Positions 51,529 to 58,427 of a stretch of DNA of 61,237 nt are shown here, in pieces. Each line of letters starts with the position of its first letter. Position 1 is the first letter of the stretch. Source of the stretch: Bryobacteraceae bacterium (GTDB taxonomy: Bacteria; Acidobacteriota; Terriglobia; Bryobacterales; Bryobacteraceae); assembly GCA_030041495.1 (NCBI GenBank), contig JASHNT010000085.1, forward strand, positions 1 through 61,237, read 5' to 3'. Under the pieces are notes generated by a model. The model worked only from the letters and a program-made list of their open reading frames with translations. It was not told the DNA's origin and did not search any database. The translations under genes were made by a program, and so were the position numbers.

Positions 51529-51544
51529 TGCAACCTCTCCTCCA
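51529..51544 (-). promoter_or_regulatory. Candidate sigma-54 promoter for the primase-containing unit
   Basis: Minus strand TGGAGGA-GAGG-TTGCA: perfect -12 box and TGG core with GG-N10-GC spacing; the rest of the -24 box is poor. The predicted start near 51517 is ~21 bases before the ATG at 51496. Confidence 0.4.
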
Positions 51545-51608
51545 AACTTGGGGTGGTAGGCGGCTTTGACGCATCGCAAGGGCCCCTTGCATGCTCAAAG
51601 AGGAAGCG

Positions 51609-52055
51609 ATGGCTACCATTCTGCTTGGATGCGCCGCTTGCGGCGCGAGCAACCGCATTCCGGCAGGACGCCTCTCCAATCGCGCGGTTTGCGGCCGGTG
51701 CAAGGCGCGGCTTGCCGGGCCGCAGCAGCCGATCGAGGCCGATGAAGCCCTGTTGGAAGAGGTGGTCGCCACATCGAAAGTGCCTGTGCTGGTTGATTTT
51801 TGGGCCGCCTGGTGCGGGCCTTGCCGGATGGCCGCGCCGGAAGTTCATGCGCTGGCTCGCGAGATGCAAGGCCAGGCGCTGGTACTCAAGGTAGACACCG
51901 AAGCACATCCGCGTTTGGCAGAGCGCTACGGCATCCAGTCGATTCCCAATTTCGTAGTCTTCGCCAACGGCCGGCCTGTTCTGCAAAGGGCCGGCGTGGC
52001 CCCGCGAGCCGAGATGCGCCGCTGGCTGGAGCAATCCGGCGCAGCGATCCGCTAA
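51609..52055 (+). CDS. trxC: Thioredoxin 2 (zinc-ribbon thioredoxin)
   Basis: 148 residues from ATG 51609 (AGAGGA just upstream). An N-terminal zinc ribbon (Cys8-x2-Cys11 ... Cys28-x2-Cys31) precedes a thioredoxin domain with the active site FWAAWCGPCRMAAPE (Cys69, Cys72) and the cis-proline stretch YGIQSIPNFVVFANG. This is the Trx2 architecture, a disulfide reductase induced by oxidative stress in E. coli. It is divergent from the carboxypeptidase-regulatory-like gene with 112 bases between starts. I saw no convincing promoter for it. Confidence 0.94.
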   Translation: MATILLGCAACGASNRIPAGRLSNRAVCGRCKARLAGPQQPIEADEALLEEVVATSKVPVLVDFWAAWCGPCRMAAPEVHALAREMQGQALVLKVDTEAHPRLAERYGIQSIPNFVVFANGRPVLQRAGVAPRAEMRRWLEQSGAAIR

Positions 52056-52106
52056 CGCTTCCTGCGCGCTTTCGCCTCGGCTTGTGGCATTTCGCGCGCA
52101 GGCGTC

Positions 52107-52301
52107 TCACGTCCGCCGCTCTTCGGACTCGATCATCTCGAATTCCGCGCGTTCCAATTCCGCTTTTGAGACTTCGAACCGTCCGCAATCCGGGCAGACG
52201 ATTTCAACCCTTTGTTCTTCAGCATCGAGGAAGCGCCATGTCGCTTCCGCCCCGCAGCGCAAGCACAGAGTCTCGGGCGATTCTTGCTTTTCGGTGTTCA
52301 T
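52107..52301 (-). CDS. Small zinc-ribbon protein
   Basis: 64 residues from ATG 52301, with GGGGGA upstream. Two CxxC knuckles, TLCLRCGAEATWRF (Cys13, Cys16) and EIVCPDCGRFEVS (Cys36, Cys39), form a rubredoxin/zinc-ribbon-like fold, followed by a Glu-rich helix (KAELERAEFEMIESEE). No catalytic motif. Such minimal ribbons often bind RNA polymerase, ribosomes or partner proteins. It is convergent with trxC and divergent from the 52399 gene. A weak GG-N10-GC element (CGGCTAC-N4-GTGCT, 52327-52342 minus) lies just upstream. Confidence 0.75.
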   Translation of the reverse strand: MNTEKQESPETLCLRCGAEATWRFLDAEEQRVEIVCPDCGRFEVSKAELERAEFEMIESEERRT

Positions 52302-52371
52302 GATCGTCCCCCTTAGACCCTTCCTGAGCACGCCGGTAGCCGCGCGGCAAAGGCTTCGCGAGGGAGACGGC

Positions 52372-52387
52372 TGGCACGGCAATTGCA
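52372..52387 (+). promoter_or_regulatory. Consensus sigma-54 (-24/-12) promoter
   Basis: TGGCACG-GCAA-TTGCA is a full match to the sigma-54 consensus TGGCACG-N4-TTGCW. The predicted transcription start is near 52398. It drives the small hypothetical gene and the phosphoribosyltransferase gene, and lies 1.6 kb upstream of a gene for an NtrC-type activator. Confidence 0.78.
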
Positions 52388-52398
52388 TCGTTGAAGGC

Positions 52399-52710
52399 GT
52401 GAATCGCAAAAGTCCAATTTGCACTCTGAAGCTTTCGGCCCCGGATGCGTCGCCGGCGGTTGCCTCGCCGGTGGAAGCGCCGCCGGCTCCGGTCCCTGAG
52501 TCTGGGGCCCGCAAACGGCTGGCGCGTGGATTTGCGCGCTTGCAAAACATCGATTTGGTGCGCAATCATCTCGGTAACGCGGATTTTGGAAAGTGGGCGG
52601 AGAACCGGATCATTTGGCGGGAACTGTTGGAGTTGGAATTACAGCGAATCTTGGGGGAAGATGCCGCAGGACAAAGCAGCACCAAGCGCGAAGCCCAACG
52701 CAAACCCTGA
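52399..52710 (+). CDS. Small hypothetical protein upstream of the phosphoribosyltransferase
   Basis: Not recognised. 103 residues if begun at GTG 52399. A Pro/Ala-rich linker (SPAVASPVEAPPAPVPESG) is followed by a well-composed helical region (LARGFARLQNIDLVRNHLGN; WAENRIIWRELLELELQRIL). The GTG sits one base after the predicted sigma-54 transcription start, so either the message is leaderless or translation begins further in. It overlaps the phosphoribosyltransferase frame by ~50 bases if that starts at 52661, which suggests coupling. Confidence 0.45.
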   Translation: MNRKSPICTLKLSAPDASPAVASPVEAPPAPVPESGARKRLARGFARLQNIDLVRNHLGNADFGKWAENRIIWRELLELELQRILGEDAAGQSSTKREAQRKP

Positions 52711-53392
52711 CATGGGGCGGCATGTCCGCGCCATTGTGACTAGGCTGCCGTTCCAAAACCGCACGGAAGCCGGGCGTCTGCTGGGCGCGGAGTTGGCCGC
52801 GCGCAATCTGGGGCCCGATCCAATCGTGCTGGCGCTGGCCAGGGGCGGCGTAGCGGTCGGGGCCGAAGTAGCCGAGGCTCTGCATGCCTCGCTCGATGTC
52901 ATGGTGGTACGGAAGCTCGGAGTACCCTGGCAGCCCGAGCTCGCCATGGGCGCGATTGCCCGTGGAACCCGCGTCCTCGATCACGCCATGATAACCGCAG
53001 CGCACATCTCCGAGAAGGAAGTCGAAGCGGTTGCGAAGCGCGAAACCGAAGAGTTGGAGCGGCGCGAAAGGCGCTACCGGGAAGGTCCGGAACCCGATCT
53101 CCGCGGCCGCACAGTGATCCTGGTGGATGACGGACTGGCGACCGGCTCCAGCATGGTCGCGGCCGCGCGCCACGCGCGTGCCATGAACGCGCAGCGCCTG
53201 ATCGTAGCGGTCCCGGTCGGCTCCACGGAAGCGTCCGAGCGCTTGCGCCGGGAAGCGGGCGAATGCGTGTGCCTCGCCACGCCCGAACCCTTCCGCGCCG
53301 TCGGAGAGTGGTATGTGGATTTTGAGCAGGTCTCCGACAGCGAAGTTCATCAGATCCTGAAGCACGCCCACAGTCGTGTCGGAACGGCGTAG
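52661..53392 (+). CDS. Phosphoribosyltransferase-domain protein
   Basis: 243 residues from ATG 52661, which has GGGGGAAG upstream; ATG 52712 is the alternative and would skip a low-complexity 17-residue lead. The PRPP-binding motif is TVILVDDGLATGSSMVAAARHARAM (residues ~152-176). FQNRTEAGRLLGAELAARNL, VLALARGGVAVGAEVAEAL and VVRKLGVPWQPELAMGAIA are typical of the dormancy-associated phosphoribosyltransferase group (for example Rv0571c of the DosR regulon), which is not tied to a known nucleotide. It ends 190 bases before the response-regulator pair. The base it acts on is unknown. Confidence 0.9.
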   Translation: MPQDKAAPSAKPNANPDMGRHVRAIVTRLPFQNRTEAGRLLGAELAARNLGPDPIVLALARGGVAVGAEVAEALHASLDVMVVRKLGVPWQPELAMGAIARGTRVLDHAMITAAHISEKEVEAVAKRETEELERRERRYREGPEPDLRGRTVILVDDGLATGSSMVAAARHARAMNAQRLIVAVPVGSTEASERLRREAGECVCLATPEPFRAVGEWYVDFEQVSDSEVHQILKHAHSRVGTA

Positions 53393-53582
53393 GCCCCTAG
53401 CAATTTTGCGAGTCCCCTCCACGGCAGGTTGAGGTTATACTGGCGGCATCGGAAGACGGCCCTAGGCCAATGGGTGAGCGGAAGGTGCGCGTGCTGTTGC
53501 AAGTAGTCCATAACTCTAAGAAACTTCACGTCTTTTCTGGTGAAGCGATGTCGGATAGGCTGGTAAGTCGCAGCAGAGGATC

Positions 53583-53963
53583 ATGACCGAAGCCGCCCTC
53601 CCCAAGAAAGTGCTCGTGGCGGACGATAATGCCACTAGCCGCGAACTGGTCCGCGCCGTTCTGGAACAATCCGGACACGTGGTTTACGAAGCAGCCAACG
53701 GCATGGAAGCCGTCCGCCGGGCGCGGGAAGTCGATCCCGACTTGATCCTGCTGGACTTGCACATGCCCGCTCTGGACGGCTTCGGCGTCTTGAAAGAGCT
53801 ACAAGGAGACGAGAAATTTAGCTCTACCCCCATCGTCGCGCTCACTGCCAGTGCCATGCAGGGCGATCGCGAGCGAGCCTTATCCGTGGGCTTTACCGGC
53901 TATATCGCAAAACCCATCAGCCTGAACGCGTTGCGAGGAGAAATCGAGCGCCTGTTGGTGTAG
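53583..53963 (+). CDS. Single-domain response regulator (CheY/DivK-like)
   Basis: 126-residue receiver domain with no output domain. Acidic pair Asp14-Asp15 (VLVADDNATSRELVR), phospho-acceptor Asp58 (LILLDLHMPALDGFG), Thr88 (VALTASAM) and Lys110 (GYIAKPISLNALRGEIERLL) are all present, so it should be phosphorylatable. It lies 23 bases upstream of an NtrC-type regulator. No histidine kinase is encoded in the window, so the phosphodonor is elsewhere. It may be a phosphate sink or relay for the activator. Confidence 0.94.
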   Translation: MTEAALPKKVLVADDNATSRELVRAVLEQSGHVVYEAANGMEAVRRAREVDPDLILLDLHMPALDGFGVLKELQGDEKFSSTPIVALTASAMQGDRERALSVGFTGYIAKPISLNALRGEIERLLV

Positions 53964-53986
53964 GATAAAGCCGTAAGGAAATTCCC

Positions 53987-55405
53987 ATGTTCGAGTCCGA
54001 TCCCTCCCTTTTCTTGCTCATTATTGACGACAACCAGGGCAGCCTGGACCTGCTTTCAAACGCCTTGGCGCAGCCGGGTCTCGAAATCCTCACTGCGTCC
54101 AATCCCGACGAGGGCCTCGACCTGTTCTGCTCCCGTCATCCGCAGATTGTGCTGACCGATTTGGTCATGCCGCAGATGAGTGGCATGGAGGTGCTGGAGC
54201 GGATCATGGAGATCGATCCCGCAACCGACGTGATCCTAATGACCGCGCATTATTCCACCGAATCCGCGGTGGAGGCGATACAGAAAGGCGCCAGCGATTA
54301 TTTGAATAAACCGGTTTCGCTCGGGCCTTTGCGCGAGCGGATCGCTAAGCTGATCAAGGAGGCACGCAGGCGGCAACGTTCCTTGGAGCTTGAAGACGAG
54401 TTGCGCGGGGCTGCTGAATTCGAAGGGATCGTCGGCCGCAGTCCTCAGATGTGGGACATGTTCTCGCGAATCCAGCGCGTCGCCCCGCACTACCGGGCAT
54501 TGCTGATTACCGGCGAAACGGGGACGGGCAAGGATTTGGTGGCTCGTGCGATTCACCGCCTGAGCCCGGTCGCCCAGGGCCGCTACGTGGTCCTGAACTG
54601 TTCCGCCGTAGTGGAAACGCTGTTTGAAAGCGAGCTGTTCGGCCACGTGAAAGGTTCCTTCACCGGCGCGACCCACGACAAGCCCGGACTGTTCGAGCAT
54701 GCCCATGGAGGTACCTTGTTCCTGGACGAAATCGGCGATATGCCGCTGGCCACGCAGGCCAAGCTCCTGCGCGTGCTGCAGAACCAGGAAGTGCAGCGTG
54801 TGGGCGCGCTCACTGCGCGCAAGGTCGACGTGCGCGTGGTTGCTGCCACCAATCACGATTTGCGCGCGGCCATCGCGGACAAACGCTTCCGCGAGGAGCT
54901 TTATTACCGGCTCTCGATGGTGGAGTTGCACGCTCCGCGGCTGGCCGACTGGAAGGAAGACCTGGCGCTGCTCTGCCGGCATTTTCTGCGCAAGTACTCC
55001 ACCCAATACGGCAAGCAGATTCGCGGTCTGACGCATCGCGCGCAAATCCGCCTGGCGCGGCATTCCTGGCCGGGCAACGTGCGGGAGCTGGAAAACGTCA
55101 TTGGTCACGCCGCGATGATGACCATGAGCGACACCATCGACATGCAGGACCTACCCGGTTACCTGCGCACCGCCGCGGAGCGCCCCGAGCCTGGCGAACC
55201 GGCCGATTCGGCGCCAGTTGCCGCCGATATCGGGTCTCTGGAAGCGCAGGAGCGTGAGCTATTGGTCAACGCTCTGGCCACGGCTGGGGGCAATCAATCC
55301 AAAGCGGCTCGCCTGCTGCGGATCGGGCGCGATGCCTTGCGCTACAAGGTAAAGAAGCACAGGCTCGACACGCCCGATTCCGGGCACGCCATGGCTGCGA
55401 ACTGA
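53987..55405 (+). CDS. NtrC-family sigma-54-dependent response regulator
   Basis: 472 residues. Receiver domain 1-125 (Asp15-Asp16 region, phospho-Asp58 in VLTDLVMPQMSG, Lys108 in DYLNKPVSL). AAA+ domain ~145-380: Walker A GETGTGKD (176-183), sigma-54 contact loop GSFTGA (223-228) where GAFTGA is usual, Walker B GGTLFLDEIGDMP, and RLSMVELHAPRLADWKEDLALL. A Fis-type helix-turn-helix lies at ~435-460 (GGNQSKAARLLRIGRDALRYKVKKH). It follows the CheY-like gene by 23 bases and is the only sigma-54 activator in the window, sitting among genes with -24/-12-like promoters. It is therefore the natural candidate for their activator. Confidence 0.95.
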   Translation: MFESDPSLFLLIIDDNQGSLDLLSNALAQPGLEILTASNPDEGLDLFCSRHPQIVLTDLVMPQMSGMEVLERIMEIDPATDVILMTAHYSTESAVEAIQKGASDYLNKPVSLGPLRERIAKLIKEARRRQRSLELEDELRGAAEFEGIVGRSPQMWDMFSRIQRVAPHYRALLITGETGTGKDLVARAIHRLSPVAQGRYVVLNCSAVVETLFESELFGHVKGSFTGATHDKPGLFEHAHGGTLFLDEIGDMPLATQAKLLRVLQNQEVQRVGALTARKVDVRVVAATNHDLRAAIADKRFREELYYRLSMVELHAPRLADWKEDLALLCRHFLRKYSTQYGKQIRGLTHRAQIRLARHSWPGNVRELENVIGHAAMMTMSDTIDMQDLPGYLRTAAERPEPGEPADSAPVAADIGSLEAQERELLVNALATAGGNQSKAARLLRIGRDALRYKVKKHRLDTPDSGHAMAAN

Positions 55406-55506
55406 TTCTCCTCGCAAGTGCGCTGTGGCGCATAAGCTGGGTCTATTGACGCGAAGCCGTGGCCAGCCCGTCTCCGGATCGATTGCCAGCATTCAAGTTA
55501 GCGCCA

Positions 55507-55522
55507 CGGTTATGCTCGTGCA
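55507..55522 (+). promoter_or_regulatory. Weak sigma-54-like site upstream of hsp20
   Basis: CGGTTAT-GCTC-GTGCA with GG-N10-GC spacing; -12 matches four of five, -24 only the GG. The predicted start near 55533 is ~18 bases before the hsp20 ATG. I see no better promoter in the 145 bases upstream. Confidence 0.22.
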
Positions 55523-55550
55523 ATTCCTCTAGGTGAAAGAGGGTAGAGCG

Positions 55551-56099
55551 ATGGCTGAAATCAATGTGGTCAAACACGCGAAGCCCGAGCGAGGCGAGCT
55601 CAGCCGCTGGCTGGGGTTCGAAACTCCGCTGTTTCGCGGAAGCCTGTTTGGGCTGAATCCATTCGCCCTTATGAGACGCTTCACCGAAGATCTCGACCGG
55701 GTCTTCAATTACGCGCCGCTGACGCCAGGCAGTGGCACGGCCTGGAGCCCCGCGATCGAGGTGAAGGAAAAGGACGGCAAACTCCTGGTGACCGCCGAGC
55801 TTCCCGGCGTGAAGAAGGAAGACGTGAAAGTCCACATCGAGGGCGACACGCTTGTGGTGGAAGGCGAACGAAAAGAGGAAAAGGAAGAGAAGCGCGAGGG
55901 CTACTATCACACCGAGCGTTTCTACGGTAATTTCTATCGCGCCATCCCGCTGCCGGAGGGCGCCAAAGTGGACTTGACCGCCGCCAATTTCAAAGACGGC
56001 GTGCTCGAGATCACGATCCCGATTCCGGAGGCGAAAACGAAAGGCAAAGAGATCCCTATTACTGAAGGGACGAAGGCTGAAGAAAAGGAAGCGGCCTAA
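55551..56099 (+). CDS. Hsp20-family small heat-shock protein
   Basis: 182 residues from ATG 55551. The N-terminal arm (ELSRWLGFETPLFRGSLFGLNPFALMRRFTEDLDRVF) is followed by an alpha-crystallin domain (~residues 58-150): AWSPAIEVKEKDGKLLVTAELPGVKKEDVKVHIEGDTLVVEGERKEE ... FYGNFYRAIPLPEGAKVDLTAANFKDGVLEITIPIPE. The C-terminal ITIPIP matches the I-x-I motif used for oligomer assembly. It is an ATP-independent holdase that binds unfolding proteins. It is followed after three bases by a tandem Usp gene, a pairing also seen in dormancy regulons of other phyla. Confidence 0.95.
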   Translation: MAEINVVKHAKPERGELSRWLGFETPLFRGSLFGLNPFALMRRFTEDLDRVFNYAPLTPGSGTAWSPAIEVKEKDGKLLVTAELPGVKKEDVKVHIEGDTLVVEGERKEEKEEKREGYYHTERFYGNFYRAIPLPEGAKVDLTAANFKDGVLEITIPIPEAKTKGKEIPITEGTKAEEKEAA

Positions 56100-56102
56100 C
56101 TT

Positions 56103-56972
56103 ATGAAGATCGTCCTGGCGATGGACACTTCCTCGGCGAGCCAGAGCACGCTGGATCTAATACTAGCGCGGCCCTGGCCCGCCCATTGTTATTTTGAGGC
56201 GGTCAGCGTGGTTGAACCCTCGCACTTGTGGACTACCTCGGAAGCCGCCGTAGAAGCCGAGAGCCGTGCGCACGAAGTGGTGGCGCGGGCGATCGAACGG
56301 CTTCGCGCCGCCTCCAAGGAGGCTTGCGGCGCGGTCTTTTCCGGCGATCCCAAGACCGTGATCCTGGACCGCGCTTGCGCTTTGGGCGCAGACCTCGTGG
56401 TTGTCGGGTCGCATGGCGCTTCCGCGGTCGCGCGTTTCCTGCTGGGCAACGTGGCCGCATCTGTGTTGCGCTATTCTTCCTGCTCGGTTGAAGTGGCGCG
56501 AGCGCGAACGCCGGATGCGAGCGGATTCAAGGTCTTGTTGGCAACGGATGGTTCCGCATTCTCTGAACAAGCGGCCAAATCGATTACCCTGCGTCCCTGG
56601 CCCGAGGGAACGGAAATCCGGGTGTTGAGCGCCGTCGAGCTGATTCTGCCCACGGCTCGCGCGATGTTCGAAGTACCGATCATTGATACGGCGTTCCTCG
56701 AAAAAGTTCGCGGCGAGGCGATGCGGCGCGCGCAAGACGCCGTCACGCGGGCTCGCGATATTCTCTGTGCAACCGGCCTGAACGTTAGCGATTCAATCTC
56801 GGTTCTGGCCGATGCCCCTAAAGCCGTCATCCTCCAGGAGGCCGGCGAGTGGGGCGCGGATCTGATCGTGCTCGGCTCCCACGGCCGTCACGGCATGGAC
56901 CGGTTTCTGGTGGGCAGCGTGTCCGAAGCAGTCGCGATGCACGCGCCCTGCTCAGTCGAAGTGATTCGCTGA
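56103..56972 (+). CDS. Tandem universal stress protein (UspA x2)
   Basis: 289 residues, two Usp domains, both with the ATP-binding signature. VVGSHGASAVARFLLGNVAASVLRYSSCSVEV ends domain 1 (~1-137), and VLGSHGRHGMDRFLVGSVSEAVAMHAPCSVEVIR ends domain 2 (~142-289). This differs from the Usp at 44328-45215, whose second domain is degenerate. It lies three bases after hsp20 and is certainly in the same transcript. Likely a nucleotide-binding stress regulator. Confidence 0.95.
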   Translation: MKIVLAMDTSSASQSTLDLILARPWPAHCYFEAVSVVEPSHLWTTSEAAVEAESRAHEVVARAIERLRAASKEACGAVFSGDPKTVILDRACALGADLVVVGSHGASAVARFLLGNVAASVLRYSSCSVEVARARTPDASGFKVLLATDGSAFSEQAAKSITLRPWPEGTEIRVLSAVELILPTARAMFEVPIIDTAFLEKVRGEAMRRAQDAVTRARDILCATGLNVSDSISVLADAPKAVILQEAGEWGADLIVLGSHGRHGMDRFLVGSVSEAVAMHAPCSVEVIR

Positions 56973-56979
56973 GTCCCGC

Positions 56980-57843
56980 CTATTTCTGAGAAGGCGAATT
57001 CAGGTAAGCAACCACATCGGCGATGTCCTGTGCCGAAAGCTGCGGCCAGCTGATGCCTTGCTCCAGCATGCGCTGATGCATCCGCCGCCCTTCACCCCAG
57101 CCGATCGCGGCTAGGGACGCCGGCGTGACCGTTTTGCCGATCGCCCGGTCGCCATGGCAGGAGGCGCAGCCCTTCTGGCGGAACATCTTTCTCCCGTCTT
57201 TCGGATTTCCTTGTGGACCGCGATACTGAAGTTCCCAGACATAGGCGAGGATCTTGCGCATGTCCGGCTCGCTGACTTGAGGAACGTGGCGCATTAGCGT
57301 GACATGGTTCCACATGCTCGCGCCGATGTCCATCCATGTAGTATTCGCGAGGGTCGTATTGGCCAAGCTGGTCCGCTGAATCTGCTGAAAGTGACGCCGT
57401 CAGATCGAAAACCGCCCGCCCCGGGCCCATCGATGAACTGGAGAGGGAATGCCAGCCCGCGCGCTGCTTGCTCTCGAACACCTCTTTGCCGCGGCCAGCT
57501 TCGGCGGGGAACTCGAGAAACTGCACCGAATAGAGGTACGCGAACAGGTCCTCCCAATCGCTGGCGATAAGGGGCGGCCGGCTCAGCCGCTCCGCGGACA
57601 TCTCTGCAAGCATCGCCGGCGTGTGATTTCAGACGGCACTCGCCAAAGCCGGGGCGGTGTAGGCCGGCGCCAGCTTTGCACCCAGCTCGGGCGCGATTTC
57701 GCTGGGCTCATGCTCAGCGCCTTGTGCTCGAATGGGGTGGCATTCGAGACACCCCGCGTCCTCCGGCAACAACGCCCCGCGGTTCGTATCCGCTGCCCAC
57801 GCAGCGCACGCACAGACCAAAAGAAGAAGCCCCCTCGATTCAT
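56980..57843 (-). pseudogene. Multi-heme cytochrome c, inactivated
   Basis: The remains of one gene are readable from ATG 57843 (perfect AAGGAGG site upstream) to 56980. Lesions: a five-base G run (57830-57834 on the plus strand) is one base short, so the signal peptide RGGLLLLVCACAAWAAD is out of frame with the start. A tryptophan codon in AV-W-NHTPAMLAEM has become TGA (57629-57631). One extra base near 57365 shifts the frame between SADSADQ and LANTTLANTTWMDIG. Heme sites: CLECH is intact, the second reads RAGWH after ESKQ (both cysteines lost), and CASCH near the end is intact. Two (M)WNH motifs mark repeated cytochrome domains. It follows the DksA-like gene by 38 bases. Confidence 0.82.
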
Positions 57844-57881
57844 GGCAGCCTCCTTTTGGGGCCGGCCCTCCCGCCTCCGGT

Positions 57882-58271
57882 CTAAGCGGCGTGGGTGAAC
57901 ACCGGCTCCATCCCAACGCCGGCAGCCTCGGCTTCCTCCTGGCACGGCACACACAGCCGAGCCCAGGGAACCGCGTCCAGACGGCGCCGTGGAATCGGCT
58001 CTTCACAGTTCGCGCACAATCCGTAGGTGCCGTCTTCGATGGCTGCCAGCGCGAACTGAATCTCGTGAACCAGGCGCGATTTCTGATCCAGATTGCGAAG
58101 CGCCATCTCGCGATCCGTGTTCGATTTGATCTGGTCGAGCGGATCCGCCAGATATTCGATTTGCAGCTCCTCGCGGGCCACGGAGGTTCCCAGAACTTCC
58201 CGGAGCTTCGCTTCCAAGGCCTTTTTGCGCTTCAGCGTCGCAGAATCATTTATGCTGGTTACGTGGTTCAT
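57882..58271 (-). CDS. DksA/TraR-family zinc-finger protein
   Basis: 129 residues. A coiled-coil N-terminal half (TLKRKKALEAKLREVLGTSVAREELQIEY ... SRLVHEIQFALAAIEDGTYGLC) precedes a four-cysteine zinc finger (Cys86-x2-Cys89 ... Cys107-x2-Cys110; CANCEEPIPRRRLDAVPWARLCVPC). DksA proteins enter the RNA polymerase secondary channel and, with ppGpp, retune transcription under starvation. The coiled-coil tip lacks the classical DxxD-A motif in a clear form, so ppGpp synergy is uncertain. A 16-bp inverted repeat (TTCAACT-CC-AGTTGAA, 58277-58292) sits between the ATG and a sigma-54-like element. It heads a unit with the broken cytochrome gene. Confidence 0.9.
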   Translation of the reverse strand: MNHVTSINDSATLKRKKALEAKLREVLGTSVAREELQIEYLADPLDQIKSNTDREMALRNLDQKSRLVHEIQFALAAIEDGTYGLCANCEEPIPRRRLDAVPWARLCVPCQEEAEAAGVGMEPVFTHAA

Positions 58272-58306
58272 TTTGGTTCAACTCCAGTTGAATTGAACTG
58301 AGAATG

Positions 58307-58322
58307 TGCACGCGTGAGGCCA
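58307..58322 (-). promoter_or_regulatory. Candidate sigma-54 promoter for the DksA-like gene
   Basis: Minus strand TGGCCTC-ACGC-GTGCA: TGGC core in the -24 box, four of five in the -12 box, GG-N10-GC spacing. The predicted start near 58296 gives a ~25-base leader that is filled by the inverted repeat at 58277-58292. Confidence 0.4.
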
Positions 58323-58427
58323 AACGCGAAAAGGCAGAATCAGTCCGCTTTTAGCTTAGAAAGCCTTAAATTGCCGGGAGACGCGGCGAAGAATTGGGTC
58401 CTGCTGGGGGTTTTGGCGCAACCCGGT

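Noticed and set aside
51545-51608. Sigma-54 promoter for the thioredoxin 2 gene
   Set aside because: GG-N10-GC pairs occur, but none has TGG or TTGC boxes (for example AGGCGGC-N4-ACGC); below the standard used for the others.
53393-53582. Sigma-54 promoter for the CheY-like/NtrC pair
   Set aside because: I checked the GG dinucleotides in this gap and found none with GC ten bases later; the pair probably uses another sigma factor.
57092-57613. Independent 173-residue protein on the minus strand
   Set aside because: Its first half continues the cytochrome sequence after the TGA at 57629-57631, and its second half is out of frame with the cytochrome; it is a piece of the pseudogene, not a gene.
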